Below, in pieces: positions 56,652 through 64,000 of a DNA stretch of 64,000 bases (positions are counted from its first letter, which is position 1; every line of letters begins with the position of its first letter). The position numbers were made by a program, and so were the translations under genes. The notes under the pieces are model-generated. The model made no database searches. It was not told the origin of the DNA and saw only the letters and a program-made list of their open reading frames with translations. This stretch comes from Azospirillum sp. OGB3. Its GTDB lineage: Bacteria; Pseudomonadota; Alphaproteobacteria; Azospirillales; Azospirillaceae. The stretch covers positions 124,001 to 188,000 of the forward strand of contig NZ_JACHYN010000011.1 in NCBI RefSeq assembly GCF_014192915.1, written 5' to 3'.

Positions 56652-57444
56652 ATCCGGCGATTTGAAGACGCGCGCCATCTCGGCGCTCGTCCTGGCTCCG
56701 CTCGTCCTGGCCGCGGTCTGGGCCGGCGGTTGGATTTTCCACGCCTTGATCGCGCTCGGCGCCGTGGCTTCCGCCATCGAGTGGGGCAACCTCGTTCCCT
56801 GCCGCCGCAAGGGTGCTGCCATCGCGTTATCGGTGGCGGGCGTCCTGCTGGCGCTGGCCGCGCAGATCGCCGCCGGGCCGTGGGCGGCCGTCGTCGTCGC
56901 CATCCTGGCCACGGCCGGCGTCGCGGTGGCCTCGGGCGGGCCGGATCGCGGCCTGTCCGGGGGCGGCATCCTTTATGTCGTGGCCGGTCTGGCCGGGCTG
57001 ATGTGGCTGCGCGACGATCCGGAGTCCGGCCTCGCGTTGTTCCTCTTCACCATGCTCGGCGTCTGGGCGACCGACATCGGCGCCTACGCTGCCGGCCGCA
57101 GCATCGGCGGGCCGAAGCTGGCTCCGCGCATCAGCCCGAAGAAGACCTGGGCCGGCCTGATCGGCGGCATGGCCTCCTCCGCCCTGGTGGGGTGGGGGGT
57201 GGCTCTGGCCGCGGGCGCGCAACGGCCGCTGCTGGCTCTTGCGGTGGGCGCCGTCCTGGCTGTGGTGGCGCAAGCGGGCGACCTCTTCGAATCCGCGGTC
57301 AAGCGCCGTTACAACGTGAAGGACAGCGGCCATCTCATTCCTGGTCACGGGGGAATCCTGGACCGCATCGACGGGCTGCTCGCCGCCGCCCCGGTGCTGG
57401 CCCTGTTCCACGCGACCATCGGCACGGCAATCGCATGGTGGTGA
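56596..57444 (+). CDS. cdsA: Phosphatidate cytidylyltransferase (CDP-diglyceride synthase)
   Basis: A 282-residue membrane enzyme making CDP-diacylglycerol for phospholipid synthesis. Several helices lead to the family signature around [13 protein letters not shown] and [25 protein letters not shown] (split; about residues 235-259). The start is uncertain: TTG 56596 has GGAGG 6 bases upstream and lies inside uppS; TTG 56662 is nearer the first helix ([13 protein letters not shown]) but has no ribosome-binding site. I prefer TTG 56596. dxr begins 7 bases after its stop. Confidence 0.93.
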   Translation: MKSSTDGNVASAQPPAPAKSGDLKTRAISALVLAPLVLAAVWAGGWIFHALIALGAVASAIEWGNLVPCRRKGAAIALSVAGVLLALAAQIAAGPWAAVVVAILATAGVAVASGGPDRGLSGGGILYVVAGLAGLMWLRDDPESGLALFLFTMLGVWATDIGAYAAGRSIGGPKLAPRISPKKTWAGLIGGMASSALVGWGVALAAGAQRPLLALAVGAVLAVVAQAGDLFESAVKRRYNVKDSGHLIPGHGGILDRIDGLLAAAPVLALFHATIGTAIAWW

Positions 57445-57451
57445 CGGGGTC

Positions 57452-58642
57452 ATGGTTGTGAAGGCTGAAGGGGCGGAGGACGCGCCGCGCCGCGTGACGA
57501 TCTTCGGTTCGACCGGGTCGGTCGGCACGCAGACGGTGGACCTCGTCGCCCGCGATCCGGAGCGCTTCCCGGTTGAGGCGCTGACCGCCAACCGCAACGT
57601 TGCCCTCCTCGCCGAACAGGCGCGGCAACTTCGCCCGAAGCTGGCTGTGGTCGCCGACCCCGCCGCCTACGCCGACCTCAAGGAGGCTCTGGCCGGAACC
57701 GGCGTGGAGGCCGCCGCCGGGCCGCAGGCCGTGGCCGAGGCCGCGGAGCGTCCGTCGGACTGGGTGATGGCCGCCATCGTCGGCGCCGCCGGGCTGGAGC
57801 CCACGCTGGCCGCGGTGCGCCGCGGCGCCTGCGTCGCCTTCGCCAACAAGGAGGTTCTGGTCTGTGCCGGCGCCCTGATGATGGAGGAGGTGCGCCGCCA
57901 CGGCGCCAACCTGCTGCCGGTCGACAGCGAGCATTCGGCGATATACCAGGTCTTCGACTTCGACCGTCTGGACAGCGTGCAGCGCCTGATCCTGACGGCG
58001 TCCGGCGGCCCCTTCCGGACCAGGGACCGCGCCTTCATGGCCGCGGCGACGCGCGAGCAGGCGGTGGCCCACCCGACCTGGGAGATGGGCGCCAAGATCT
58101 CCATCGACAGCGCCACCATGATGAACAAAGGGCTGGAGATCATCGAGGCGCACTTCCTCTTCGGGGTTCCCGAGGAGAAGATCGACGTGCTGGTCCACCC
58201 GCAGTCGGTCGTGCATTCGCTGGTCGAGTATGTGGACGGCTCGGTCCTGGCGCAGCTCGGCACGCCGGACATGCGCACGCCGATCGCCTACGCGCTCGGC
58301 TGGCCGGCGCGCATCCCCACGCCCGCCGAACGGCTGGACCTCGTCAAGGCCGCAACCCTGACCTTCGAGGCGCCGGACCCGGAGCGTTTCCCGGCCCTGC
58401 GGCTCGCCCGGGCCGCCTTGCAAAGCGGTGGGGGCGCTCCTACTATTCTCAGTGCCGCCAACGAGGTGGCCGTGCAGGCGTTTCTCGACCGCCGGATCGG
58501 CTTTCTCGACATCGAACGGATCGTCGAGGGGGTGTTGGGCACGCTGCCGCACCGGCCGCTCCGCGACCTGGGCGCGGTGCGCGACACCGACGCCGAGGCG
58601 CGCCGCGTCGCGGCGGACCGGGTCGAAGCGCTGGCACGCTGA
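57452..58642 (+). CDS. dxr: 1-deoxy-D-xylulose 5-phosphate reductoisomerase
   Basis: A 396-residue enzyme of the MEP isoprenoid pathway, making MEP from DXP with NADPH. NADPH loop: [11 protein letters not shown] (residues 18-28). Substrate/metal region: [13 protein letters not shown] and [13 protein letters not shown] (about 128-164). C-terminal linker and helical domain: [22 protein letters not shown] and [10 protein letters not shown]. It feeds the UppS step encoded just upstream. ATG 57452 is 7 bases after cdsA. Confidence 0.97.
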   Translation: MVVKAEGAEDAPRRVTIFGSTGSVGTQTVDLVARDPERFPVEALTANRNVALLAEQARQLRPKLAVVADPAAYADLKEALAGTGVEAAAGPQAVAEAAERPSDWVMAAIVGAAGLEPTLAAVRRGACVAFANKEVLVCAGALMMEEVRRHGANLLPVDSEHSAIYQVFDFDRLDSVQRLILTASGGPFRTRDRAFMAAATREQAVAHPTWEMGAKISIDSATMMNKGLEIIEAHFLFGVPEEKIDVLVHPQSVVHSLVEYVDGSVLAQLGTPDMRTPIAYALGWPARIPTPAERLDLVKAATLTFEAPDPERFPALRLARAALQSGGGAPTILSAANEVAVQAFLDRRIGFLDIERIVEGVLGTLPHRPLRDLGAVRDTDAEARRVAADRVEALAR

Positions 58643-58696
58643 GTCTTTTTCCGGGCGCGGACCGCGACGGGGCCGCTCCGGGATGCAAAGGATGTG

Positions 58697-59830
58697 ATGG
58701 ACGTCATGGGCGGCTTCGGGACCACGCTTCTGTCTTTTCTGCTGGTCCTCACCGTGCTCGTGTTTGTGCACGAACTCGGCCACTACCTCGTGGCGCGCCG
58801 CAACGGCGTGCGGATCGAGGTCTTCTCCATCGGTTTCGGCCCGGAGTTGTTCGGCTGGACCGACCGCTCCGGAACGCGCTGGAAGTTCAGCGCCATTCCG
58901 CTCGGCGGCTATGTGAAGATGTTCGGCGACGCCGACCCGGCGAGCACGCCCGGCGCCCACACGCAGAGCATGAGCGCCGAGGAGCAGGCGGTCTCCTTCC
59001 ACCACAAGCGGCTCGGCCAGCGCGCGGCCATTGTGGCGGCGGGACCCATCGCGAATTTCCTGTTCGCCATCGTCGCCCTGACCATTCTCTTCGCCACCGC
59101 CGGCCAGTCCTTCACACCGCCGGACGTCGGCGGCGTGCAGCCGGGCAGCGCCGCGGAGCGCGCCGGTCTCCAACCGGGCGACCTGATCGTCTCGATCAAC
59201 GGCAGCGGCATCCAGCGATTCGAGGAAATCCGGCAGATCGTCTCCATGCAGCCGGGGGCGCCGCTGGAAATGGTGGTGCAGCGCGACGGCCGCCCGGTCA
59301 ATCTGACGGCGACTCCGGACGTGCGCGAGGTCACCGACCGACTCGGCAACACCCATCGCATCGGCCAGCTCGGAATCATGCGCGGCGGGGCTGAGACGAA
59401 GCGCCATGACCCGGTGACCGCCCTGTGGCAGGCGGGCCGGGAGGTCGTCGGCATGGTGTCCGGCACCTTCGTGGCGCTCGGCCAGATGATCGAGGGGTCG
59501 CGCGGCACCGAGGAGCTGGGCGGGCCGCTGCGCATCGCCCAGATGTCCGGCGAGGTCGCGCAATCCGGCTGGTATCCGCTGATCTGGTTCATGACCTTCC
59601 TGTCGGTGAACCTCGGCATGATCAATTTGTTTCCGGTTCCGCTGCTTGACGGCGGGCATCTGATGTTTTACGCCCTTGAAGGACTCCGTGGGCGTCCTCT
59701 CGGACCTAAAGCGCAAGAATACGGTTTCCGCATCGGGCTTGCTTTGGTATTAACGCTCATGGTTTTCGCCACGTGGAACGATCTCGTTCAGCTTCGCGTG
59801 GTGGATTTCTTTAGGGGGCTCATTTCCTGA
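58697..59830 (+). CDS. rseP: Site-2 protease RseP (zinc metalloprotease, PDZ domain)
   Basis: A 377-residue intramembrane protease. HExxH is His25-Glu26-Leu-Gly-His29 in helix 1 (LVFVHELGHYLVARR). One PDZ domain lies about residues 145-220 (GSAAERAGLQPGDLIVSING). The second metal/membrane motif NLFPVPLLDGGHLMFY is in the C-terminal helices. E. coli RseP has two PDZ domains; a single one, as here, is common in alphaproteobacteria. AAAGGA is 4 bases before ATG 58697; GTG 58694 and ATG 58706 are alternatives. It acts in regulated proteolysis of anti-sigma factors and signal peptides. Confidence 0.95.
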   Translation: MDVMGGFGTTLLSFLLVLTVLVFVHELGHYLVARRNGVRIEVFSIGFGPELFGWTDRSGTRWKFSAIPLGGYVKMFGDADPASTPGAHTQSMSAEEQAVSFHHKRLGQRAAIVAAGPIANFLFAIVALTILFATAGQSFTPPDVGGVQPGSAAERAGLQPGDLIVSINGSGIQRFEEIRQIVSMQPGAPLEMVVQRDGRPVNLTATPDVREVTDRLGNTHRIGQLGIMRGGAETKRHDPVTALWQAGREVVGMVSGTFVALGQMIEGSRGTEELGGPLRIAQMSGEVAQSGWYPLIWFMTFLSVNLGMINLFPVPLLDGGHLMFYALEGLRGRPLGPKAQEYGFRIGLALVLTLMVFATWNDLVQLRVVDFFRGLIS

Positions 59831-59859
59831 GGGATGCCCCCAAAGCCAGGGAGCGAGCT

Positions 59860-62229
59860 TTGCGGGTGTCGAGCAGGGTTCTGGCGTTCGGCCTGATGGC
59901 CGGTTGCGCCATGACGACGGTTTCTCTTGCCCTTTCCCACGCAGCCTGGGCCCAGGCGGGCGCGCCCAAACCGGGCGCGGCGAAATCCGCCGCGTTCGGC
60001 GACGGGACGCTGGTCGCCCAGATGTTCTCGGGCGGCACCATCCGGGACATCCGGGTGGAGGGCGTCCAGCGCATCGAGCCGACGACGGTCCGCTCCTACC
60101 TCGCGGTGGCGCCCGGCGATCCCTTCGATCCCGATCGCATCGACCAGTCGCTGAAGGCCCTGTTCAACACGGGCCTGTTCGCCGACGTCGTGCTGAAGCG
60201 CGACGGCGACGCGCTGGTGGTGCAGGTGGCGGAAAACCCGATCATCAACCGCATCGCCTTCGAGGGGAACCGGCGCATCGAGAAGGAGAACCTGGAGAAG
60301 GAAATCCAGCTCCGTCCCCGCGTCGTCTACACCCGCACCCGCGTCCAGAGCGACGTGCAGCGCATCCTGGACATCTACCGCCGCCAGGGCCGCTTCGCCG
60401 CGACCGTCGAGCCGAAGATCATCCAGCTCGACCAGAACCGCGTCGATCTGGTGTTCGAGATCAACGAGGGTGTGCGCACCGGCGTGCGCAGCATCACCTT
60501 CATCGGCAACGAGAAGTTCTCCGACGGGACGCTGCGCGAGGCGATCCAGACGCGGGAGAGCGCCTGGTGGCGCTTCATGACGTCGGACGACAACTACGAT
60601 CCGGACCGGCTGAACTACGACCGCGACCTGCTGCGCCGCTACTACCTCAAGGAAGGCTACGCCGACTTCCGCGTCGTCTCCGCCGTGGCGGAGCTGACGC
60701 CGGACCGCGAGGACTTCGTCATCACCTTCACGGTGGACGAGGGCGAGCGCTACAAGTTCGGCAAGATGGACATCAGCACCTCCCTGAAGGCGCTTGACCC
60801 GGAGCAGCTGCGCAGCGTGCTGACCACGCGCGAGGGCGACTGGTACAACGCGCAGGAGGTGGAGAACACCATCACCAGGCTGTCCAACGCGGTCGGCGAC
60901 CTGCAATACGCCTTCGTGGACGTCCGGCCGCGGATTTCGCGCAACCGTGAAAACCAGACCATCGACATTGTCTATGACATTGTCGAGGGGCCGCGTGTCT
61001 TCGTGGAGCGCATCGACGTGACCGGCAACGTCCGCACGCTGGACAAGGTGGTCCGGCGCGAGATGCTGCTGTCCGAAGGCGACCCGTTCAGCACGACCAA
61101 GCTGCGCCGCTCCGAGCAGCGCATCAAGGACCTGGGTTATTTCGAGCGCGTCAACATCACCACCGCGGAGGGCTCGGCGCCCGACCGCACCGTGATGAAC
61201 GTCGAAGTGACCGAGCAGTCCACCGGTGAAATCTCCATCGGCGCCGGCTACTCGACCTCCGACGGTCCGCTGGCCGACTTCTCGATCCGCGAGCGCAATC
61301 TGCTGGGCCGCGGCCAGGACCTGCGCTTCGGTGCCACCGTGTCGGGCAGCCGCCAGGAATACGACGTCTCCTTCACCGAGCCGTACTTCCTCGACCGCGA
61401 CCTGTCGGCCGGTTTCGACCTGTTCCGCATCACCCGCGACTATCAGGACGAAAGCTCCTTCGACGAGAAGAGCACCGGCATGGCCCTGCGCATGGGCTAT
61501 CCGCTGACCGAGAACCTGCGCCAGCGCGTCTACTACCAGCTCCAGAACACCGACATCACCAGCGTTCCCAGCTCGGCGTCCCGCTACATTCAGGAGCAGA
61601 AGGGCGCCCGCTTGACTTCGCTGATCGGCCAGGAACTCACCTACGATCGCCGCAACAGCCGCCTGAACCCGACGGAAGGCTATTACATCCGCCTGACGAA
61701 CGATCTTGCGGGTTTGGGGGGCGACGCGCGCTTCCTGCGCAACCGTCTCGGCGCCGGCTATTACCTGCCGCTGTTCGACGAAAGCTGGGTGCTGAGTACG
61801 ACGGGCGAAATCGGCTACATCGTCGGCATCGGTGACGATGGCATCGCCCTGTCCGACCGTTTCTTCCTGGGCGGCGACACGCTGCGTGGCTTCAACACCG
61901 CCGGCATCGGCCCGCGCGACCTGCGCACCGGCGACGCCCTGGGCGGCACCCGCTACTACCGCGCTTCGGTGGAGATGAGCTTCCCGGTCGGCCTGCCCGA
62001 AGAGTTCGGGCTGAAGGGCCACGCCTTCTCCGATGTCGGAACGCTGGGCAAGGTCGACATCAACGACCCGCTCGTTCCCGACGACGAATCGGTCCGCCTG
62101 TCGGTCGGCACCGGTCTGTCCTGGCGCTCGCCCTTCGGGCCGATCCGCCTTGACTTTGCGGTCCCGATTATCAAGGAAGATTACGACAAGAAAGAGATCT
62201 TCCGCTTCAGCTTTGGAACCAGGTTCTAA
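59860..62229 (+). CDS. bamA: Outer membrane protein assembly factor BamA
   Basis: A 789-residue Omp85 protein. A signal peptide (cut near SHAAWAQA, about residue 31) precedes five POTRA domains (about residues 50-450; first IRDIRVEGVQRIEPTTVRSYL) and a 16-strand barrel that ends in FRFSFGTRF with C-terminal Phe. The barrel loop motif RGF (LRGFNTAGIGPRD, near 683) is intact. Start is TTG 59860, with AGGGAG 7 bases upstream; GTG 59866 is an alternative. It is the core of the beta-barrel assembly machine. Confidence 0.96.
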   Translation: MRVSSRVLAFGLMAGCAMTTVSLALSHAAWAQAGAPKPGAAKSAAFGDGTLVAQMFSGGTIRDIRVEGVQRIEPTTVRSYLAVAPGDPFDPDRIDQSLKALFNTGLFADVVLKRDGDALVVQVAENPIINRIAFEGNRRIEKENLEKEIQLRPRVVYTRTRVQSDVQRILDIYRRQGRFAATVEPKIIQLDQNRVDLVFEINEGVRTGVRSITFIGNEKFSDGTLREAIQTRESAWWRFMTSDDNYDPDRLNYDRDLLRRYYLKEGYADFRVVSAVAELTPDREDFVITFTVDEGERYKFGKMDISTSLKALDPEQLRSVLTTREGDWYNAQEVENTITRLSNAVGDLQYAFVDVRPRISRNRENQTIDIVYDIVEGPRVFVERIDVTGNVRTLDKVVRREMLLSEGDPFSTTKLRRSEQRIKDLGYFERVNITTAEGSAPDRTVMNVEVTEQSTGEISIGAGYSTSDGPLADFSIRERNLLGRGQDLRFGATVSGSRQEYDVSFTEPYFLDRDLSAGFDLFRITRDYQDESSFDEKSTGMALRMGYPLTENLRQRVYYQLQNTDITSVPSSASRYIQEQKGARLTSLIGQELTYDRRNSRLNPTEGYYIRLTNDLAGLGGDARFLRNRLGAGYYLPLFDESWVLSTTGEIGYIVGIGDDGIALSDRFFLGGDTLRGFNTAGIGPRDLRTGDALGGTRYYRASVEMSFPVGLPEEFGLKGHAFSDVGTLGKVDINDPLVPDDESVRLSVGTGLSWRSPFGPIRLDFAVPIIKEDYDKKEIFRFSFGTRF

Positions 62230-62230
62230 C

Positions 62231-62809
62231 ATGCAGTTCAGCAAGCTCAGGGCGCTGGTCGCCGCCGGTGCGGTGATGGCGGGCGTCGCGATGGCGACGC
62301 CGTCCTTCGCCCAGGACAAGCCGACCGACAACCTCAAGGCGCCGGTCATCGCGGTGGTCGACGTTCAGAAGATCATGCAGGAGTCGAACGCCTCCAAGGG
62401 CGTCTCGAAGTCCTTCGAATCGCTGCGCGAGACCTATCAGAAGGAAATCGCCTCGCTGGAGGACAAGCTGCGCAAGTCCGAGGAGGAACTGCGCAAGCAG
62501 CAGACCGTGCTGGCTCCCGACGCCCTGGCCAACAAGCGCCGCGACTTCGAGAAGCAGGTCGGCGACGTTCAGAAGACGGTGCAGAGCCGCAAGCGCGCCC
62601 TGGAAAACGCGCTGAACGAGGCGATGGCCGTCGTCCACAAGAACATGGTGGAGATCGTGGCCGACGTCGCGCGCGAGCGCGGCGCCAACCTGGTCCTCGC
62701 CCGCCAGCAGTTCGTCCTGGTCGACACCCAGCTCGACGTCACCGACGTGGTGCTGGAGCGGGTGAACAAGAAGCTGCCCCAGGTCGCGTTGACCGTTCCC
62801 AAGCAGTAA
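62231..62809 (+). CDS. OmpH/Skp-family periplasmic chaperone
   Basis: A 192-residue protein. Signal peptide MQFSKLRALVAAGAVMAGVA with cut near SFAQ|D (about residue 27). The mature protein starts VIAVVDVQKIMQESNASKGV and then forms a long charged coiled coil (about 60-140), the tentacle layout of Skp. It binds unfolded outer-membrane proteins in the periplasm on the way to BamA, encoded immediately upstream (1-base gap). A terminator follows directly. Confidence 0.9.
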   Translation: MQFSKLRALVAAGAVMAGVAMATPSFAQDKPTDNLKAPVIAVVDVQKIMQESNASKGVSKSFESLRETYQKEIASLEDKLRKSEEELRKQQTVLAPDALANKRRDFEKQVGDVQKTVQSRKRALENALNEAMAVVHKNMVEIVADVARERGANLVLARQQFVLVDTQLDVTDVVLERVNKKLPQVALTVPKQ

Positions 62810-62823
62810 GGCGCACCGGAACG

Positions 62824-62861
62824 AGCCGCCACGCTCCGCAAGGGGGGCGTGGCGGCTTTTT
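62824..62861 (+). terminator. Intrinsic terminator after the OmpH/Skp gene
   Basis: An 11-bp stem, AGCCGCCACGC (62824-62834) and GCGTGGCGGCT (62847-62857), with a 12-base loop, and TTTTT (62857-62861). It separates the bamA group from fabZ-lpxA, which lie 144 bases further on. Confidence 0.88.
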
Positions 62862-63005
62862 CTTTGCGCAAAGGGCGGAGCCGGAAAGCCGTCGGTGTCG
62901 GGATTGCCAAATCCCTGGAAATGGGGCACAAGGGGCTTCGTCCCGTGCCGCCGCAGGCGAAGCGCGGGGCGTTTTCGTGGATTTTGAAAGGCGGGCGGCC
63001 GGACC

Positions 63006-63476
63006 ATGGATGTGACGGCGGACAACAAGAAGATAGCCGACCTCGACATCATGCGGATCATGGAAATGATCCCGCATCGCTATCCGATTCTGATGATCGA
63101 CCGGGTGATCGACATCACGCTGGGCGAAAGCGCCACCGGCGTGAAGAACGTCACCATCAACGAGCCGTTCTTCCAGGGTCACTTCCCCTCGCGACCGGTG
63201 ATGCCGGGCGTGATGATCATCGAGGCGATGGCCCAGACCTCCGCCGTGCTGGTGGTCGCCACGCTGGGCAAGGAGTCCGAGGGCAAGCTGGTCTACTTCA
63301 TGACCGTGGACGAAGCGCGCTTCCGCCGCCCGGTCACCCCCGGCGACACCATCCACATCCATGTGAGCAAGCAGCGCCAGCGCGCCAACGTGTGGAAGTT
63401 CAAGGGCGAGGCCAAGGTCAACGGTGTCCTGGTCGCCGAAGCCGTCTATTCCGCCATGATCCTGGACGAGAAATGA
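63006..63476 (+). CDS. fabZ: 3-hydroxyacyl-[acyl-carrier-protein] dehydratase FabZ
   Basis: A 156-residue hot-dog dehydratase of fatty-acid elongation. Catalytic His59 in [15 protein letters not shown] and Glu73 in [10 protein letters not shown]. The opening [20 protein letters not shown] is typical. It balances membrane fatty acids against the hydroxyacyl chains used by LpxA, which starts inside its stop (ATGA). The 196-base gap upstream contains the terminator at 62824-62861 and no gene; lpxD, usual here, is missing. Confidence 0.97.
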   Translation: MDVTADNKKIADLDIMRIMEMIPHRYPILMIDRVIDITLGESATGVKNVTINEPFFQGHFPSRPVMPGVMIIEAMAQTSAVLVVATLGKESEGKLVYFMTVDEARFRRPVTPGDTIHIHVSKQRQRANVWKFKGEAKVNGVLVAEAVYSAMILDEK

Positions 63477-64000
63477 GCGTTTCCATTCACCCGACGGCGG
63501 TCGTCGATCCGGCCGCCAGGCTGGGCGAAGACGTTTCCATCGGTCCCTTCTGCGTGGTCGGACCGGATGTCCAACTCGGCGACCGCGTGCGGCTGACCTC
63601 CCATGTGGTGGTCGAAGGCCGCACGCGCATCGGCGAGGACTCGGTCATCTACCCCTTCGCGTCCATCGGCCACCGTCCGCAGGACCTCAAATTCAGGGGT
63701 GAGCCGTCCGAGCTGATCATCGGGCGCAACAACCAGATCCGCGAGCATGTCACCATGAGCCCCGGCACCGAGGGCGGCGGCATGGTCACACGGGTCGGCG
63801 ACAACGGCCTGTTCATGGTCGGCGTTCACATCGCCCACGACTGCGTCGTCGGCAACAACGCGGTCCTGGCGAACAACGCCACCCTGGCCGGCCATGTCCA
63901 TCTGGGCGATTTCGTGACCATCGGCGGTCTGTCGGCGGTCCGCCAGTTCGTCCGCATCGGCTCGCATGCCATGATCGGCGGCATGTCCGGCGTGGAGAAG
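63473..64000 (+). CDS. lpxA: UDP-N-acetylglucosamine acyltransferase, N-terminal part (partial)
   Basis: The first 176 codons; the gene runs off the window. It performs the first step of lipid A synthesis, moving a hydroxyacyl chain from ACP to UDP-GlcNAc. The left-handed beta-helix hexapeptide repeats run through the whole visible part ([33 protein letters not shown]). His122 in [11 protein letters not shown] matches the catalytic His125 of E. coli. Translationally coupled to fabZ by a 4-base overlap. Confidence 0.96.
   Translation, partial: MSVSIHPTAVVDPAARLGEDVSIGPFCVVGPDVQLGDRVRLTSHVVVEGRTRIGEDSVIYPFASIGHRPQDLKFRGEPSELIIGRNNQIREHVTMSPGTEGGGMVTRVGDNGLFMVGVHIAHDCVVGNNAVLANNATLAGHVHLGDFVTIGGLSAVRQFVRIGSHAMIGGMSGVEK

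Overview
The window is chromosomal, high-GC alphaproteobacterial DNA, most likely from Azospirillum (Rhodospirillales) or a close relative. Supporting signs are the glnB-glnA pair behind a -24/-12 promoter, a short prolyl-tRNA synthetase without editing insertion, a single LolC/E-type permease, and an unbroken nuoA-N operon that runs on into birA, coaX and an RNase J gene. Nearly everything is vertically inherited housekeeping sequence. I see no insertion sequence, prophage, CRISPR array, toxin-antitoxin pair or rRNA operon.

Layout. 1-8.1 kb: the end of glmM, thiD, a MocR-type regulator, small membrane proteins (DUF2892, PGPGW, Bax-inhibitor-1), a DUF1127 protein, a GNAT acetyltransferase, a PhzF-like isomerase, a MaoC dehydratase and a YegD-like Hsp70. 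8.1-10.6 kb: glnB-glnA nitrogen control, convergent with the Hsp70 gene across a bidirectional terminator. 10.6-14.4 kb: two identical tRNA-His genes, nnr (NAD(P)HX repair), malonyl-CoA decarboxylase and tRNA-Leu. 14.4-21.6 kb: the proteostasis cluster tig-clpP-clpX-lon-hup, then tRNA-Val and tRNA-Asp. 21.9-36.4 kb: the 14-gene complex I operon. 36.4-52.5 kb: birA, coaX, rnj, mce, DUF1467, proS, lolC/E, lolD and dnaE, interrupted by two accessory blocks (tag, a candidate sRNA and two unknown proteins; then a dienelactone hydrolase, a DMT transporter and a lipoprotein). 52.5-64 kb: rpsB-tsf-pyrH-frr-uppS-cdsA-dxr-rseP-bamA-ompH-fabZ-lpxA, linking translation, UMP supply, isoprenoid and phospholipid synthesis and outer-membrane assembly.

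The less ordinary signals are mostly non-coding or small. (1) A two-part sequence element is shared between the MocR promoter and the promoter of the DUF1127 gene 2.3 kb away, suggesting a YjiR/YjiS-like regulator-target pair. (2) A multi-hairpin, terminator-ended candidate sRNA lies at about 41.01-41.19 kb, with an unpaired CCUCC stretch. (3) NuoL carries a 43-residue loop with 19 histidines. (4) The twin tRNA-His genes keep the canonical G-1:C73 identity pair. (5) lpxD is missing from its usual place between ompH and fabZ. All coordinates, starts and hairpins were read by eye; no database search was possible.
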